This document shows positions 8,088-16,506 of a stretch of DNA of 29,782 nt, piece after piece (position 1 is the first letter of the stretch; each line of letters begins with the position of its first letter). The DNA comes from JAVBLV01 sp031553195 (GTDB taxonomy: Bacteria > Bacteroidota > Bacteroidia > Bacteroidales > P3). The notes under the pieces are model-generated. The model was not told where the DNA came from. It saw only the letters and a program-made list of their open reading frames with translations, and did not search any database. The position numbers and the translations under genes are program-made. The stretch lies in NCBI GenBank assembly GCA_031553195.1, contig JAVBLV010000069.1, forward strand, positions 1 through 29,782. Reading direction: 5' to 3'.

Positions 8088-8837
8088 TTATTTTTTCTCG
8101 TCGTTGATAATTTTTCCGTCTTCTAATGTGATGATCCGTTTAGCTTTGGCCATAATCCGCGGGTCGTGCGTAGAAAAAATGAAAGTAACGTTTTCCTGTT
8201 CGTTCATCTTTTCCATCATATCCAGCAGATTTTCGGCCGATTTACTGTCGAGATTGGCCGTAGGCTCGTCGGCAAGAATAAATTTAGGCTTTGAAGCCAA
8301 AGCGCGCGCCACGGCCACCCTTTGTTGCTGTCCGCCCGAAAGTTTGGCGGGACGGGCGTTGGCGCGATCGGCAAGCCCCACTTGAGTTAACAAATCCATT
8401 GCCCGCCGATTGCTCTCCTCTTTCGAACGTTTTTGTAAATCCATAACAAAAGCGACATTTTCTTTTGCAGTTAATACCGGAATCAGGTTATAGGCTTGAA
8501 AAACAAATCCGATATTATGCAACCTGAAATCCACCATTTGAGAAGGTTTCAGCGCGCCGATGTTGATGCCGTCAATGACAATGGAACCTGAAGTAGGTTT
8601 GTCTAAACCGCCAATCAAGTTTAAAAGCGTGGTTTTACCGGAACCCGAGGGACCAACAATCGCCGTAAATTCGCCTTGCGAAAAACCAATGTTTACGCCG
8701 TCTACCGCGCGCACTTCGCTCGCTTGGTCGGTATAGACTTTTGTTACGTCTGTTAAAGTCAATAATGAGGAGCCGGCAGCAGATAACGGGTTTCCGTTAT
8801 TGCCATCCGTTATTTTGCCTGTATCTGTTGTATTCAT
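8088..8837 (-). CDS. LolD/MacB-type ABC transporter ATP-binding protein
   Basis: Cytoplasmic ATPase powering the two FtsX-family permeases encoded just upstream in the operon. In its 249 residues: Walker A GPSGSGKTT at 62-70, Q-loop FVFQAYN at about 111-117, signature LSGGQQQR at 166-173, Walker B FILADEP at 186-192, D-loop NLDS following, and switch His224 in STHD. This layout, with the full QQQR signature and a short C-terminus, fits the LolD/MacB/FtsE group rather than nutrient importers. About 25 polar residues precede the fold; a later start is possible but no better ATG is close to the domain. A perfect 15-bp hairpin (8881-8915) lies between this gene and the permease gene. Confidence 0.93.
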   Translation of the reverse strand: MNTTDTGKITDGNNGNPLSAAGSSLLTLTDVTKVYTDQASEVRAVDGVNIGFSQGEFTAIVGPSGSGKTTLLNLIGGLDKPTSGSIVIDGINIGALKPSQMVDFRLHNIGFVFQAYNLIPVLTAKENVAFVMDLQKRSKEESNRRAMDLLTQVGLADRANARPAKLSGGQQQRVAVARALASKPKFILADEPTANLDSKSAENLLDMMEKMNEQENVTFIFSTHDPRIMAKAKRIITLEDGKIINDEKK

Positions 8838-8880
8838 AATCTCAGATTAAATTTCTATTTGTACAATTTTTATTACTTTT

Positions 8881-8915
8881 AAGCGAGGGGGTGACTCTAA
8901 GTCACCCCCTCGCTT
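8881..8915. repeat. Perfect 15-bp GC-rich hairpin inside the transport operon
   Basis: AAGCGAGGGGGTGAC (8881-8895) and its exact reverse complement (8901-8915) flank the 5-nt loop TCTAA. It is much more GC-rich than its AT-rich surroundings. Neither strand has a U-run after the stem, so it is not a standard intrinsic terminator. It lies between the second permease gene (ends 8970) and the ATPase gene (starts 8837). It could be an mRNA-stabilising or partial-termination structure, or a small repetitive palindrome. Confidence 0.75.
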
Positions 8916-8969
8916 CCTTATAATTTTGAATTATCTGTAGTGCGTAATTGATAATTCGTAATGGATTTC

Positions 8970-10193
8970 CTAGCTATTCACTGCTTCCAGCGGATTTAGT
9001 TTCAACGCTTTCCGCGCGGGATAAATGGCCGATATAATTCCGCAAAATAACGTTAGAATCGTTATTTGAATAAACATCCCGACGGAAATGGCCGGATAAA
9101 CCAACGAGCCGAAACCGTAATCTTCAAAATTATCGCCCATCATAAAAGAAAGATTGATTCCGCTTTTTGTCGTGAGGGCAATTACCAATGCGGCCAACGC
9201 CATTCCGATTATACCGCCTGCCATTGTCAGCAAAAGAGACTCGGTCATAATCATATTGAAAATTTTCCGTTTATTCATCCCGATAGCCATTAGCATTCCC
9301 AGTTCGCGCGTGCGTTCCAGTACCGCCATCAACATGGTATTGATGATTCCGAAAGCCAACGCCAGCAGAAATATTCCTAAAATAACCATACTCATCATGC
9401 TTTGCCATTCATCCGATAATTTTAACATAGGATTTAATTCCTTCCAATCTTTAACGTCCATGCCGGGCAACTGTTGTTTCAACGTTTGCGTTATTGCGTT
9501 GCAGGTTTCAGGAATAGTTATCATGATAGCGGCTTCATGGGCCGCATCGGCAGGCAATCCGGTTAATGCCGCCACATCGCGTTTATCAATAAACACATTG
9601 CCTTCGTCAAAAATGCTATTGGTCGTTTTAAAAATTCCGCCTATGCGAAAAGCCAAACTTACGGTTTCTCCATCCAGATTCTGAAAATTAACTACAACTT
9701 TGGAATTTAATTTTACTTTCAATTTTTCTGCCGTTCGCCTGCTTATGACAATACGCATTTCTTTATTATCCTGAAAAAAACTTCCGCAAGAGTCCGGAAT
9801 CGTTGTATATAAAGATGAGACTTTCATTTCTTCGGGCACGTCTACAGCATTGATATGCAATCCAACCGCATTAGCGGCCGAAGCTAGCATTCCAACGATT
9901 TTCAAACGGTAACTCACATGCGAAATCCCTTTATCTGATTGAATTACAGGTTCTATCTGCGAACGCAGGAAATAATCGCTTAAATCATAATTATTTAAAA
10001 AATTTTCATGGTGAATTTGTATGTACGAGATTTGATTATGGATGTCCGATTCTACCTGTCGTTGCATCCATCCGGTAATGAAAGATGCAATAAAAGCGCC
10101 GGCAAACAATCCGATAGCAATCGCTCCGATAATGATGAAACTTCGCGTTTTGTTGCGCCAAATATTTTTCCAAGATAAAATCGTTATGAACAT
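8970..10193 (-). CDS. FtsX/LolE-family ABC transporter permease
   Basis: A 407-residue integral inner-membrane permease with the MacB/LolC/LolE layout. It has one N-terminal membrane helix (about 18-41) and a periplasmic domain of some 220 residues. Three membrane helices follow in the C-terminal FtsX domain (about 270-300, 318-345, 370-395). The conserved cytoplasmic loop ERTRELGMLMAIGMNKRKIF follows the second helix, and the end has the typical YPARKALKLNPLEAV signature. Such permeases extract lipids or lipoproteins from the membrane, or transmit ATPase motion to periplasmic partners, rather than forming a channel. It pairs with the frameshifted permease gene upstream and the ATPase downstream. 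Confidence 0.9.
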   Translation of the reverse strand: MFITILSWKNIWRNKTRSFIIIGAIAIGLFAGAFIASFITGWMQRQVESDIHNQISYIQIHHENFLNNYDLSDYFLRSQIEPVIQSDKGISHVSYRLKIVGMLASAANAVGLHINAVDVPEEMKVSSLYTTIPDSCGSFFQDNKEMRIVISRRTAEKLKVKLNSKVVVNFQNLDGETVSLAFRIGGIFKTTNSIFDEGNVFIDKRDVAALTGLPADAAHEAAIMITIPETCNAITQTLKQQLPGMDVKDWKELNPMLKLSDEWQSMMSMVILGIFLLALAFGIINTMLMAVLERTRELGMLMAIGMNKRKIFNMIMTESLLLTMAGGIIGMALAALVIALTTKSGINLSFMMGDNFEDYGFGSLVYPAISVGMFIQITILTLFCGIISAIYPARKALKLNPLEAVNS

Positions 10194-10282
10194 TGTTTTT
10201 GCTTTTTGTTATCGAACATTATCATGAATTGTTTCTTGACAGATGTTTTGTTTTTAAGGAATTTATCTGCCGTATAAATCTT

Positions 10283-11487
10283 TTAATTAATAATTTTCAT
10301 TTTCATTATTTTCCGTACCGGATAAATCGACATTATGCAAGTTATCAGTATAATAATAAAGGTCTGCGAAACCCATATTATTGGGTCGGTATCCATCGAC
10401 AGAACGCTCTCCATTCCGTATTGCAACATGGTATCGGCAAGATTTCCGGTTAGTTTGATCGGATGGTAATGGAAATATAAAATGATAGGAATCGTTACGA
10501 TTACGGCCGAAACAATGCCGAGCAAAGCCATTGTCAGCAGTTCTAAAAGCGTTGATTGAATAAGCCTCCGGCGGTTCATTCCTAATGACATAACCAATGC
10601 AAATTCGTGTTTCCGCTCATTTGAAAGCATAATAAACGTGCTTAAAATCCCAAAACCGACAATGATATATAGAATGAACATGATAATTTTAGAGAAAGCT
10701 TTATCAGACGAGGCTTGATTCAATAACTTTTCCATGGTAACAGTCCATGCAAGACTTCATATTGCGAAGCGTCGATTTTGCTTTTTATTTTTTTGATAAC
10801 GTCGTTCATCTTTCGTTCGTTTTTCAATGTTATCAATAATCCGCTTTCGCCATTAGGGAAACTGATAAAATCCTGCGCTTTCGATAAAGAGGTATAAATA
10901 AAGCGCGAATTCATTTCGGGCGAGGGGAGTTGAAGTATGCCTCGTATTACCAATAAAGTTGCCGCGCTTGCCCCATGATAACCTTGTCCGATAAGCGCCA
11001 TCGTATCGCCTACGCCTAATTTCAGATAATCGCTCAACGCTTTTCCTATCAACGCTCCATCGTCATTTTTATTGAGGTAGGTTCCGTCAATAATATGACG
11101 AGCCAACGACGACATCCGGTTTTCGCGCGCAGGATCAACTCCCATAAGAATGCAAGGTTTGGTAAGTTTCTCTGTCGACGCCATTGTAAAAGTTTCGATG
11201 CGGGGCGAGGTATAAGCGATATTTTCTATTGATTCAATAGCCGAAATAGTGGAGGAATCCATTTCCATGAAATTGTCGATCACCTGGTCGTCCCAGTACC
11301 CTTTTTGATGGATTTGTATATGTCCGGCCTGCGTGCGCAAAGTTTCGTCAATTACATGGTTCCACACGCCGTTCGAAAACGACAACATAATTACGCAAAA
11401 GAATACCGAAAAGAAAATGGATCCGATGGTTATTAGGCTACGTCGCTTGTTTCGCCAAATATTTCGCCACGAAAGTTTAAAGTTCAT
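10283..11487 (-). pseudogene. FtsX/LolE-family permease gene split by a frameshift
   Basis: Two overlapping reading frames cover one permease. The first, from ATG 11487 to a stop at 10720 (255 residues), has the N-terminal membrane helix (LITIGSIFFSVFFCVIMLSF) and periplasmic domain. The second, 10735 to 10283 (150 residues), has the three C-terminal FtsX helices and the loop SNERKHEFALVMSLGMNRRR. Together they give about 402 residues, matching the neighbouring 407-residue permease. The frames overlap by 16 nt around 10720-10735 and differ by a shift equal to one missing base: the expected LLP-xMEKLLNQASSDKAF reading is broken into LLPWKSY-stop. No strong slippery heptamer is seen, so a real mutation or a sequencing error is likelier than programmed frameshifting; separate translation of two pieces cannot be excluded. 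A 90-bp gap separates it from the next permease gene. Confidence 0.8.
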
Positions 11488-11651
11488 ATAAATGTTTAAA
11501 ATTTAGGGTTTAAAGTTTATAAGGGTCATAAAGTTGAATGATTTGAAAATTCTATTATTTAATTATTCAGTTATTCGATTATTCAATTATTCAATTATTA
11601 CGAACTTAAAATTTTATCATTTCTTCTTCACTCTCAATTCTCAACTTTCCA
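11488..11651. other. Intergenic spacer with TTATTCAAT repeats
   Basis: This AT-rich spacer between the LolA-like gene and the first permease gene holds the ATTATTCAATT tandem words at 11561-11599. I see no gene or clear promoter box. The surrounding genes are on the same strand, so transcription may run through it. Confidence 0.5.
11561..11599. repeat. Short AT-rich TTATTCAAT tandem repeat
   Basis: Four to five copies of a 9-10-bp word (AATTATTCAG, TTATTCGATT, ATTCAATT, ATTCAATT, ATT). Best-ordered member of the intergenic repeat family also seen at 1342-1370, 4235-4276 and 4631-4679. Confidence 0.6.
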
Positions 11652-12431
11652 CTATTTAACTTTTTTCATATTTTGTTGAGAGAAAAAACTTTCGTCTATT
11701 GGTTTATCAAAATTGTTGACGATAACCGTCATAACTGTTTTTTGATTGGGTTTACCAGCTGGGATTACCTCTATACGCGATGGTAATTTACGGCTTCCAT
11801 ATTGCTTTATATCATACCCGTTAATGGTGTTTATTAAAACGTTCTCTTCATCGTAGAATTCAGATTTCACTTCGATATAATCTGCTTTAGAAATCCATAC
11901 AATTACTTTTCCCCATACTATTGCCGCATTTTTTTTAGGAATCATAATGATTTTATAGCAGTCGAATTCGCGAATTTGTTCTGTTTTTTCCAATGTATGC
12001 GTATAGTCGTTTACAGCCGACGATTGCTTTACCAGATCGTCGTTGGTAAAATCGCTGCCCATCCAAGATTGTCCCATGATAGACGACGACATTTTTATCA
12101 TCCGGTCGATACTTGGTTGCCAATTCCATAAATCTTTTTGCCGTTTGAGGAACGCTTGTCCTTTATCCTTTGCCGGCCCGGTAATTAATACCAGCGAATA
12201 ATCATTGCCTTTCGACCAACTTTTGAAACTCACTTCGCGCGTCCATGTCGGACGTACAATCGTCATTTTTATTTCTGAATAGAGGCTTTTGCCTTGCCGG
12301 TTTTCATCGGCTTTTTGCACAATCTCCGTGGCATTTTGAGCCGTTAACAGCGAACAATTGGCAGCAAATAATGAACAAATGATAATACATAGTTTCAATC
12401 GTTGCAAGCGGATAAAAATGTTTGTTTTCAT
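11652..12431 (-). CDS. LolA-like outer-membrane lipoprotein-sorting family protein
   Basis: A 259-residue exported protein (signal peptide about 1-32, ending LLTAQ) of the 'outer membrane lipoprotein-sorting protein' group, relatives of LolA/LolB with an open beta-barrel fold that carries lipids or lipidated cargo through the periplasm. Typical stretches are ADENRQGKSLYSEIKMTI near the start, the central KDLWNWQPSIDRMIKMSSS and GSDFTNDDL, and the last strand VNNFDKPIDESFF. It sits between the TetR gene and two LolE-like permease genes, so it is probably the periplasmic carrier of this transporter, passing cargo to the barrel protein encoded last. Substrate unknown. It is not classical LolA, whose gene is usually elsewhere. 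Confidence 0.85.
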   Translation of the reverse strand: MKTNIFIRLQRLKLCIIICSLFAANCSLLTAQNATEIVQKADENRQGKSLYSEIKMTIVRPTWTREVSFKSWSKGNDYSLVLITGPAKDKGQAFLKRQKDLWNWQPSIDRMIKMSSSIMGQSWMGSDFTNDDLVKQSSAVNDYTHTLEKTEQIREFDCYKIIMIPKKNAAIVWGKVIVWISKADYIEVKSEFYDEENVLINTINGYDIKQYGSRKLPSRIEVIPAGKPNQKTVMTVIVNNFDKPIDESFFSQQNMKKVK

Positions 12432-12546
12432 AATATTTGATTTTTACATTTTGTATTGTATTGAAAAATCAGTTATTTATAATTTATTTAAAATAGGGTA
12501 GGTTCAAAATTTATGTTGAAAGTAAATATCTGTCATTGGCTATCGG

Positions 12547-13137
12547 TTATTTACTGTCGACAGTTTCAAACCGTTCTCTCACAAAATCAATTACCGTTTG
12601 TTTTAACAAGTCTGATTGAAAAATGTTTTGCTCTTCATTGAATAGATAGATAATAGAAAATCCTTTAATAAAGATTGACATAAGCGTCATTTCTTTTAAT
12701 GCTTGTTTACCAAAATGACGCTGATAAAATTCAAAAAGCGTTTTTCGCATTCTCAGATTATCAGGAATAGAGGCCAGTTTTTTTGTTACCGACGGCTGCG
12801 TTCCCAATGCCGTATATAGTTTATAAAAATCTTTATGATGTTCTATGCTTTCAACGAGTTTGTTCATTGCGGCAATGAATTCTTCAAGGGCCATATCAGC
12901 TTTGAATGTGTCGGAAGGAAAACGATCCTCCCACGAAATCAGAATTTGATAGAGTAAATCTTCCTTACTGTTAAAATAGTTATAAACTAATCCCTTGGCT
13001 ACTTTTGCATGTTTTGCAATGGCGTCAATGCTTGTATGCGCATAACCGTTTTCGGCAAAGAGTTCTAACGCGGCTTCCATAATAATTTTCCGCTTCTCTA
13101 CTCTAATTACTTCATTTTGTTCTTTTGTTCTTGGCAT
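12547..13137 (-). CDS. TetR/AcrR-family transcriptional regulator
   Basis: A 196-residue one-component repressor. The N-terminal helix-turn-helix region is typical: KRKIIMEAALELFAENGYAH, then SIDAIAKHAKVAKGLVYNYF (about 40-59). The rest is an all-helical ligand-binding domain with no recognised specificity. It is the first gene of the minus-strand transport set, 115 bp before the LolA-like gene, with a -7 box (13163-13170) and a palindrome (13146-13161) just upstream. This suggests it represses itself and the transporter until a hydrophobic ligand binds. The shared regulation is an inference, since I found no second copy of the palindrome before the LolA-like gene. Confidence 0.92.
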   Translation of the reverse strand: MPRTKEQNEVIRVEKRKIIMEAALELFAENGYAHTSIDAIAKHAKVAKGLVYNYFNSKEDLLYQILISWEDRFPSDTFKADMALEEFIAAMNKLVESIEHHKDFYKLYTALGTQPSVTKKLASIPDNLRMRKTLFEFYQRHFGKQALKEMTLMSIFIKGFSIIYLFNEEQNIFQSDLLKQTVIDFVRERFETVDSK

Positions 13138-13145
13138 TTTTTATA

Positions 13146-13161
13146 CTGACTGAATGGTCAG
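13146..13161. promoter_or_regulatory. Probable TetR operator
   Basis: CTGACTGAATGGTCAG is an interrupted palindrome with outer arms CTGAC and GTCAG. It lies between the -7 box and the TetR start codon. The form (TGAC-N6-GTCA) resembles operators of AcrR-like TetR regulators. Its position would block transcription initiation when bound. Confidence 0.6.
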
Positions 13162-13162
13162 G

Positions 13163-13170
13163 CAAAAATA
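13163..13170 (-). promoter_or_regulatory. Bacteroidota -7 promoter box for the TetR gene
   Basis: The minus strand reads TATTTTTG, matching TAnnTTTG, 25 bp upstream of the ATG at 13137 and directly next to the probable operator. The -33 element is not evident. Confidence 0.5.
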
Positions 13171-13312
13171 AAATGATTTTTTAAAATGACAAAATAAAAG
13201 TAAATAATTTTTTAGAATAGGGCGGGGACTTGAAAATCGAAAGTCAATAAATCTTCATTTTTGCGCGAGAAGGGTAGTCGAAAAGCTGCCCTTTTGCAAG
13301 AAGTAAAAAAAC

Positions 13313-13350
13313 AAAAGGTAATGATACGAACATCTGCATCATTACCTTTT
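13313..13350. terminator. Intrinsic terminator of gcvP
   Basis: A perfect 13-bp stem (AAAAGGTAATGAT, 13313-13325, with ATCATTACCTTTT, 13338-13350) encloses a 12-nt loop. On the minus strand the stem is followed by TTTTGTTTTTTT, a good U-run, 28 bp after the gcvP stop codon. Confidence 0.85.
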
Positions 13351-13377
13351 TTCAGTTGCAAAAAGCAATTTACCGAT

Positions 13378-16227
13378 TTACCAACGAGCTTGGAGGTTCC
13401 GGTCTCCGTAGGCGTCGTCTACTTTGCCTGACATAGGCCAGTATTTATCGTCGTGAGGCAACGGAAATGCGGCTTGTTGGCGGGAATAAGGTTTATCCCA
13501 TTCATTGGCGCAAATCACTTGCATAGTATGAGGCGCATTTTTAATCGCATTATTTTGTTTGTCCGCATTGCCTTTTTCTATTTCGGCTATTTCAGCGCGA
13601 ATAGCAATCAAGGCGTCGCATAAACGGTCTATTTCGCTTAAAGGTTCGCTTTCCGTGGGTTCTATCATTAATGTTCCGTGAACGGGAAAAGCAACCGTAG
13701 GCGCATGGAATCCGTAGTCCATTAAACGTTTGGCAATATCTCCCACTTGTATGCCCGACGACAAACTGAAAGGGTTGCAGTCAATAATGAATTCATGGGC
13801 GCACATACCCTGTTTTCCAACGTATAAAATTTTATATGCATCAGACAAACGTTTGCGCATATAGTTGGCGTTTACGATAGCCATGCGGGTAGCTTCGGCA
13901 AGACCTTCGCCGCCAAGCATTTTAATGTAACCATAAGTAATAGGCAACACCATGGCGCTTCCAAAAGGAGAAGCAGAAACAGGAGTTCCGAATTCCCCGC
14001 CGGTATTTACTTGCGAATGTTTAGGTAAAAATTCTACTAAATGTTTGGCTACGCCGATGGGTCCAACGCCCGGGCCGCCGCCGCCATGAGGAATGGCAAA
14101 TGTTTTGTGCAAATTCAAATGGCAAACGTCGGCTCCCATAAATCCGGGAGAAGTCAGTCCGACCTGCGCATTCATGTTGGCTCCATCCATGTAAACTTGT
14201 CCGCCATGCGAATGAACTATATTGATAATATCCAGAATGGCTTCCTCAAAAACGCCGTGGGTAGACGGATAAGTGATCATAATACAAGATAAAGTGTCTT
14301 TGTATTGCTCCGCTTTGATCTTTAAATCTTCAACATCTATTTCCCCTTGATCGGTCGATTTCACGGTAACGATTTCCATCCCCGCTTTAGCAGCCGAAGC
14401 AGGATTGGTTCCATGGGCTGAAGCAGGAATTAAGCAAACATTGCGATGATTATCTCCGTTTTTAACATGATATTCTCTGATTACCATCAAGCCGGCATAT
14501 TCGCCTGCCGCTCCCGAATTGGGCTGGAACGACATGCGGGCAAAACCCGTAATCTCGCTCAATGTCTGGTTCAAGTTTTCAATTAATTCATAGTATCCTT
14601 CTGCTTGATTTTTAGGAACAAAAGGATGTATCGCGCCTAATTCCGTCCAGGTGATAGGCAGCATCTCTGCGGCGGCATTTAATTTCATGGTGCAGGAACC
14701 CAGTGGAATCATGGCCCTGTTAAGCGCCAGATCCTTTAATTCCAGTTTTTTCATATAACGCATCATCGCCGTTTCGGAATGGTAGGTATTAAAAATGGGA
14801 TGCGTAAGAAATTCTGATTTGCGTTGTAAATTTTGAGGTATGTTACAAACGTCTTTACAACAATCGCCGTTACAATCAAAGGCCTTATAAGTTGCGTTAG
14901 CAGCTTTGGCCAACACTTGTAAAATATTTTGTACGTCTTCTACAGAGGTAGTTTCATCTGTGCTTATTCCAATATGTCTGTCGTCAATATAGCGAAAATT
15001 CATTTGATTTTCCAACGCTATTTTACGAAGATTTTCCGTAGAAACCTGGCTTGGCATTTCTATGTACAAGGTGTCAAAGAAGCATGTATTAAGTTGTTTA
15101 TAACCATATTGGGCTACCTCTTTCGCTAATTTTCCCGCCAGCGTATTTACTCTTTTCGCTATTTCCTTAATCCCTTCTTGTCCATGCCAGCAAGCATAAA
15201 ATCCGGCCATAATAGACAACAAAGCCTGAGAAGTACAGATGTTAGATGTTGCTTTTTCGCGTTTGATATGTTGTTCGCGGGTTTGAAGCGCCATACGTAA
15301 CACTTGGTTTCCTTGGGCGTCTATCGTTAAACCGATAATACGTCCGGGAATATTTCTTTTAAAATCATCTTTACAAGCGAAGAATCCAGCAGAAGGACCT
15401 CCAAAACCCATAGGAACGCCAAAACGTTGGGAAGAACCGAATACGCAATCGGCTCCCCATTCGCCGGGAGGCATAAGCAACGCTAAAGAAAGTAAATCGG
15501 CGCCGACGGCTACAAAAATTTCATTTGCTTTGGCTTTTTCCATGAAAGACGAATAATCGGATATTTCTCCGAATTGGTTCGGATATTGAATAATAGCGCC
15601 GAAAAAGCTTTTATCGAATTGAATTGTTTTCGGATCTCCTATAATTACTTCTATGCCTTGCGGATTGGCTACCGTTTGGATAACGTCAATGGTTTGAGGA
15701 AATAAGTCTTCCGCAATAAATATCTTTACGACATTATTTTTTACCGCTTCGCGACTTCTGGAATGGAAAAACATCAACATAGCTTCGCTGGCGGCGGTGG
15801 CTTCGTCAAGTAAAGAAGCGTTGGCAATAGGCATACCTGTTAAATCCGATACCATTGTTTGATAATTGAATATGGCTTCTAACCGGCCTTGGGAAATTTC
15901 TGCCTGGTAAGGCGTATAGGCCGTATACCAACCCGGATTTTCAAATATGTTACGCAAAACAACCGCCGGAACAATTGTGCCGTAATATCCCATGCCGATA
16001 TAATTTCTATATATTTTGTTTTTAGACGTCAACGCTTTTATATGATTTAAATACTCATATTCGCTCATTCCCTTGGGAAGGTTTAACGGTTGTTTTAAGC
16101 GGATGGACGAAGGAATCGTTTTATCTATCAATTCGTCGATGCTCGAAACGCCTATCGTTTTCAACATTTTATCTATTTCCGAACCGCAAGGGCCATTATG
16201 TCTTTTTGTGAAATTACTGATCGTCAT
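13378..16227 (-). CDS. gcvP: Glycine dehydrogenase (aminomethyl-transferring), single-chain P-protein
   Basis: PLP-dependent P-protein of the glycine cleavage system: it decarboxylates glycine and passes the aminomethyl group to the lipoyl H-protein. From ATG 16227 it has 949 residues, the full length of the fused homodimeric form (N-terminal and C-terminal halves in one chain). The start TISNFTKRHNGP and IGMGYYGTIVP (N-terminal half) are conserved. The PLP-binding lysine is in HLNLHKTFAIPHGGGGPG, at codon 14104-14106 (about Lys708). IPLGSCTMKLNAAAEM marks the C-terminal half. An in-frame ATG at 16251 would add eight residues without conservation. gcvT and gcvH are not nearby. A -7 box lies 38 bp upstream and an intrinsic terminator 28 bp downstream, so it is probably a single-gene transcript. 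Confidence 0.97.
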   Translation of the reverse strand: MTISNFTKRHNGPCGSEIDKMLKTIGVSSIDELIDKTIPSSIRLKQPLNLPKGMSEYEYLNHIKALTSKNKIYRNYIGMGYYGTIVPAVVLRNIFENPGWYTAYTPYQAEISQGRLEAIFNYQTMVSDLTGMPIANASLLDEATAASEAMLMFFHSRSREAVKNNVVKIFIAEDLFPQTIDVIQTVANPQGIEVIIGDPKTIQFDKSFFGAIIQYPNQFGEISDYSSFMEKAKANEIFVAVGADLLSLALLMPPGEWGADCVFGSSQRFGVPMGFGGPSAGFFACKDDFKRNIPGRIIGLTIDAQGNQVLRMALQTREQHIKREKATSNICTSQALLSIMAGFYACWHGQEGIKEIAKRVNTLAGKLAKEVAQYGYKQLNTCFFDTLYIEMPSQVSTENLRKIALENQMNFRYIDDRHIGISTDETTSVEDVQNILQVLAKAANATYKAFDCNGDCCKDVCNIPQNLQRKSEFLTHPIFNTYHSETAMMRYMKKLELKDLALNRAMIPLGSCTMKLNAAAEMLPITWTELGAIHPFVPKNQAEGYYELIENLNQTLSEITGFARMSFQPNSGAAGEYAGLMVIREYHVKNGDNHRNVCLIPASAHGTNPASAAKAGMEIVTVKSTDQGEIDVEDLKIKAEQYKDTLSCIMITYPSTHGVFEEAILDIINIVHSHGGQVYMDGANMNAQVGLTSPGFMGADVCHLNLHKTFAIPHGGGGPGVGPIGVAKHLVEFLPKHSQVNTGGEFGTPVSASPFGSAMVLPITYGYIKMLGGEGLAEATRMAIVNANYMRKRLSDAYKILYVGKQGMCAHEFIIDCNPFSLSSGIQVGDIAKRLMDYGFHAPTVAFPVHGTLMIEPTESEPLSEIDRLCDALIAIRAEIAEIEKGNADKQNNAIKNAPHTMQVICANEWDKPYSRQQAAFPLPHDDKYWPMSGKVDDAYGDRNLQARW

Positions 16228-16264
16228 AAATTTATATTTAAAATTAATCAATGCTTACTTGTTG

Positions 16265-16272
16265 CAAAGGTA
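16265..16272 (-). promoter_or_regulatory. Bacteroidota -7 promoter box for gcvP
   Basis: The minus strand reads TACCTTTG followed by C, an exact TAnnTTTG match, 38 bp upstream of the ATG at 16227. No clear -33 TTTG at normal spacing. Confidence 0.6.
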
Positions 16273-16471
16273 GGCATTTTTAGCAAACAGATTATAGGAA
16301 ATCGGGAGTTGAAAAAGGATCCGTTTTTCATGATATGGGATTATTTGAATTTTAATGTAATAAGGATAATCCAAATGGAAATTATGGGTTTTTACCTTAT
16401 TGATTTTTAGTATAATAAAATATACGAGAAGAAGTATTTCGTTTCTGTTTTTTCGTTAAAGAAAAAAATAT

Positions 16472-16479
16472 TAACTTTG
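16472..16479 (+). promoter_or_regulatory. Bacteroidota -7 promoter box for the DHOD-like gene
   Basis: TAACTTTG matches TAnnTTTG, 27 bp upstream of the ATG at 16507. With the gcvP box it forms a divergent promoter region of about 200 bp. Confidence 0.6.
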
Positions 16480-16506
16480 ATACAAAATTAGAAACATAAA
16501 CAAATC

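Noticed and set aside
10720..10735. Programmed -1 frameshifting between the two permease pieces
   Set aside because: The overlap (TGG AAA AGT) gives poor tRNA re-pairing in the -1 frame and no stimulatory stem was seen just downstream, so mutation or sequence error is favoured.
11561..11599. Possible CRISPR array in the AT-rich tandem repeats
   Set aside because: Units are only 8-10 bp without unique spacers of constant length, and no cas genes are present.
13270..13294. Hairpin AAGGGTAG/CTGCCCTT near the gcvP terminator
   Set aside because: The stem includes a G-T pair, and on the minus strand no U-run follows it. The hairpin at 13313-13350 explains termination better.
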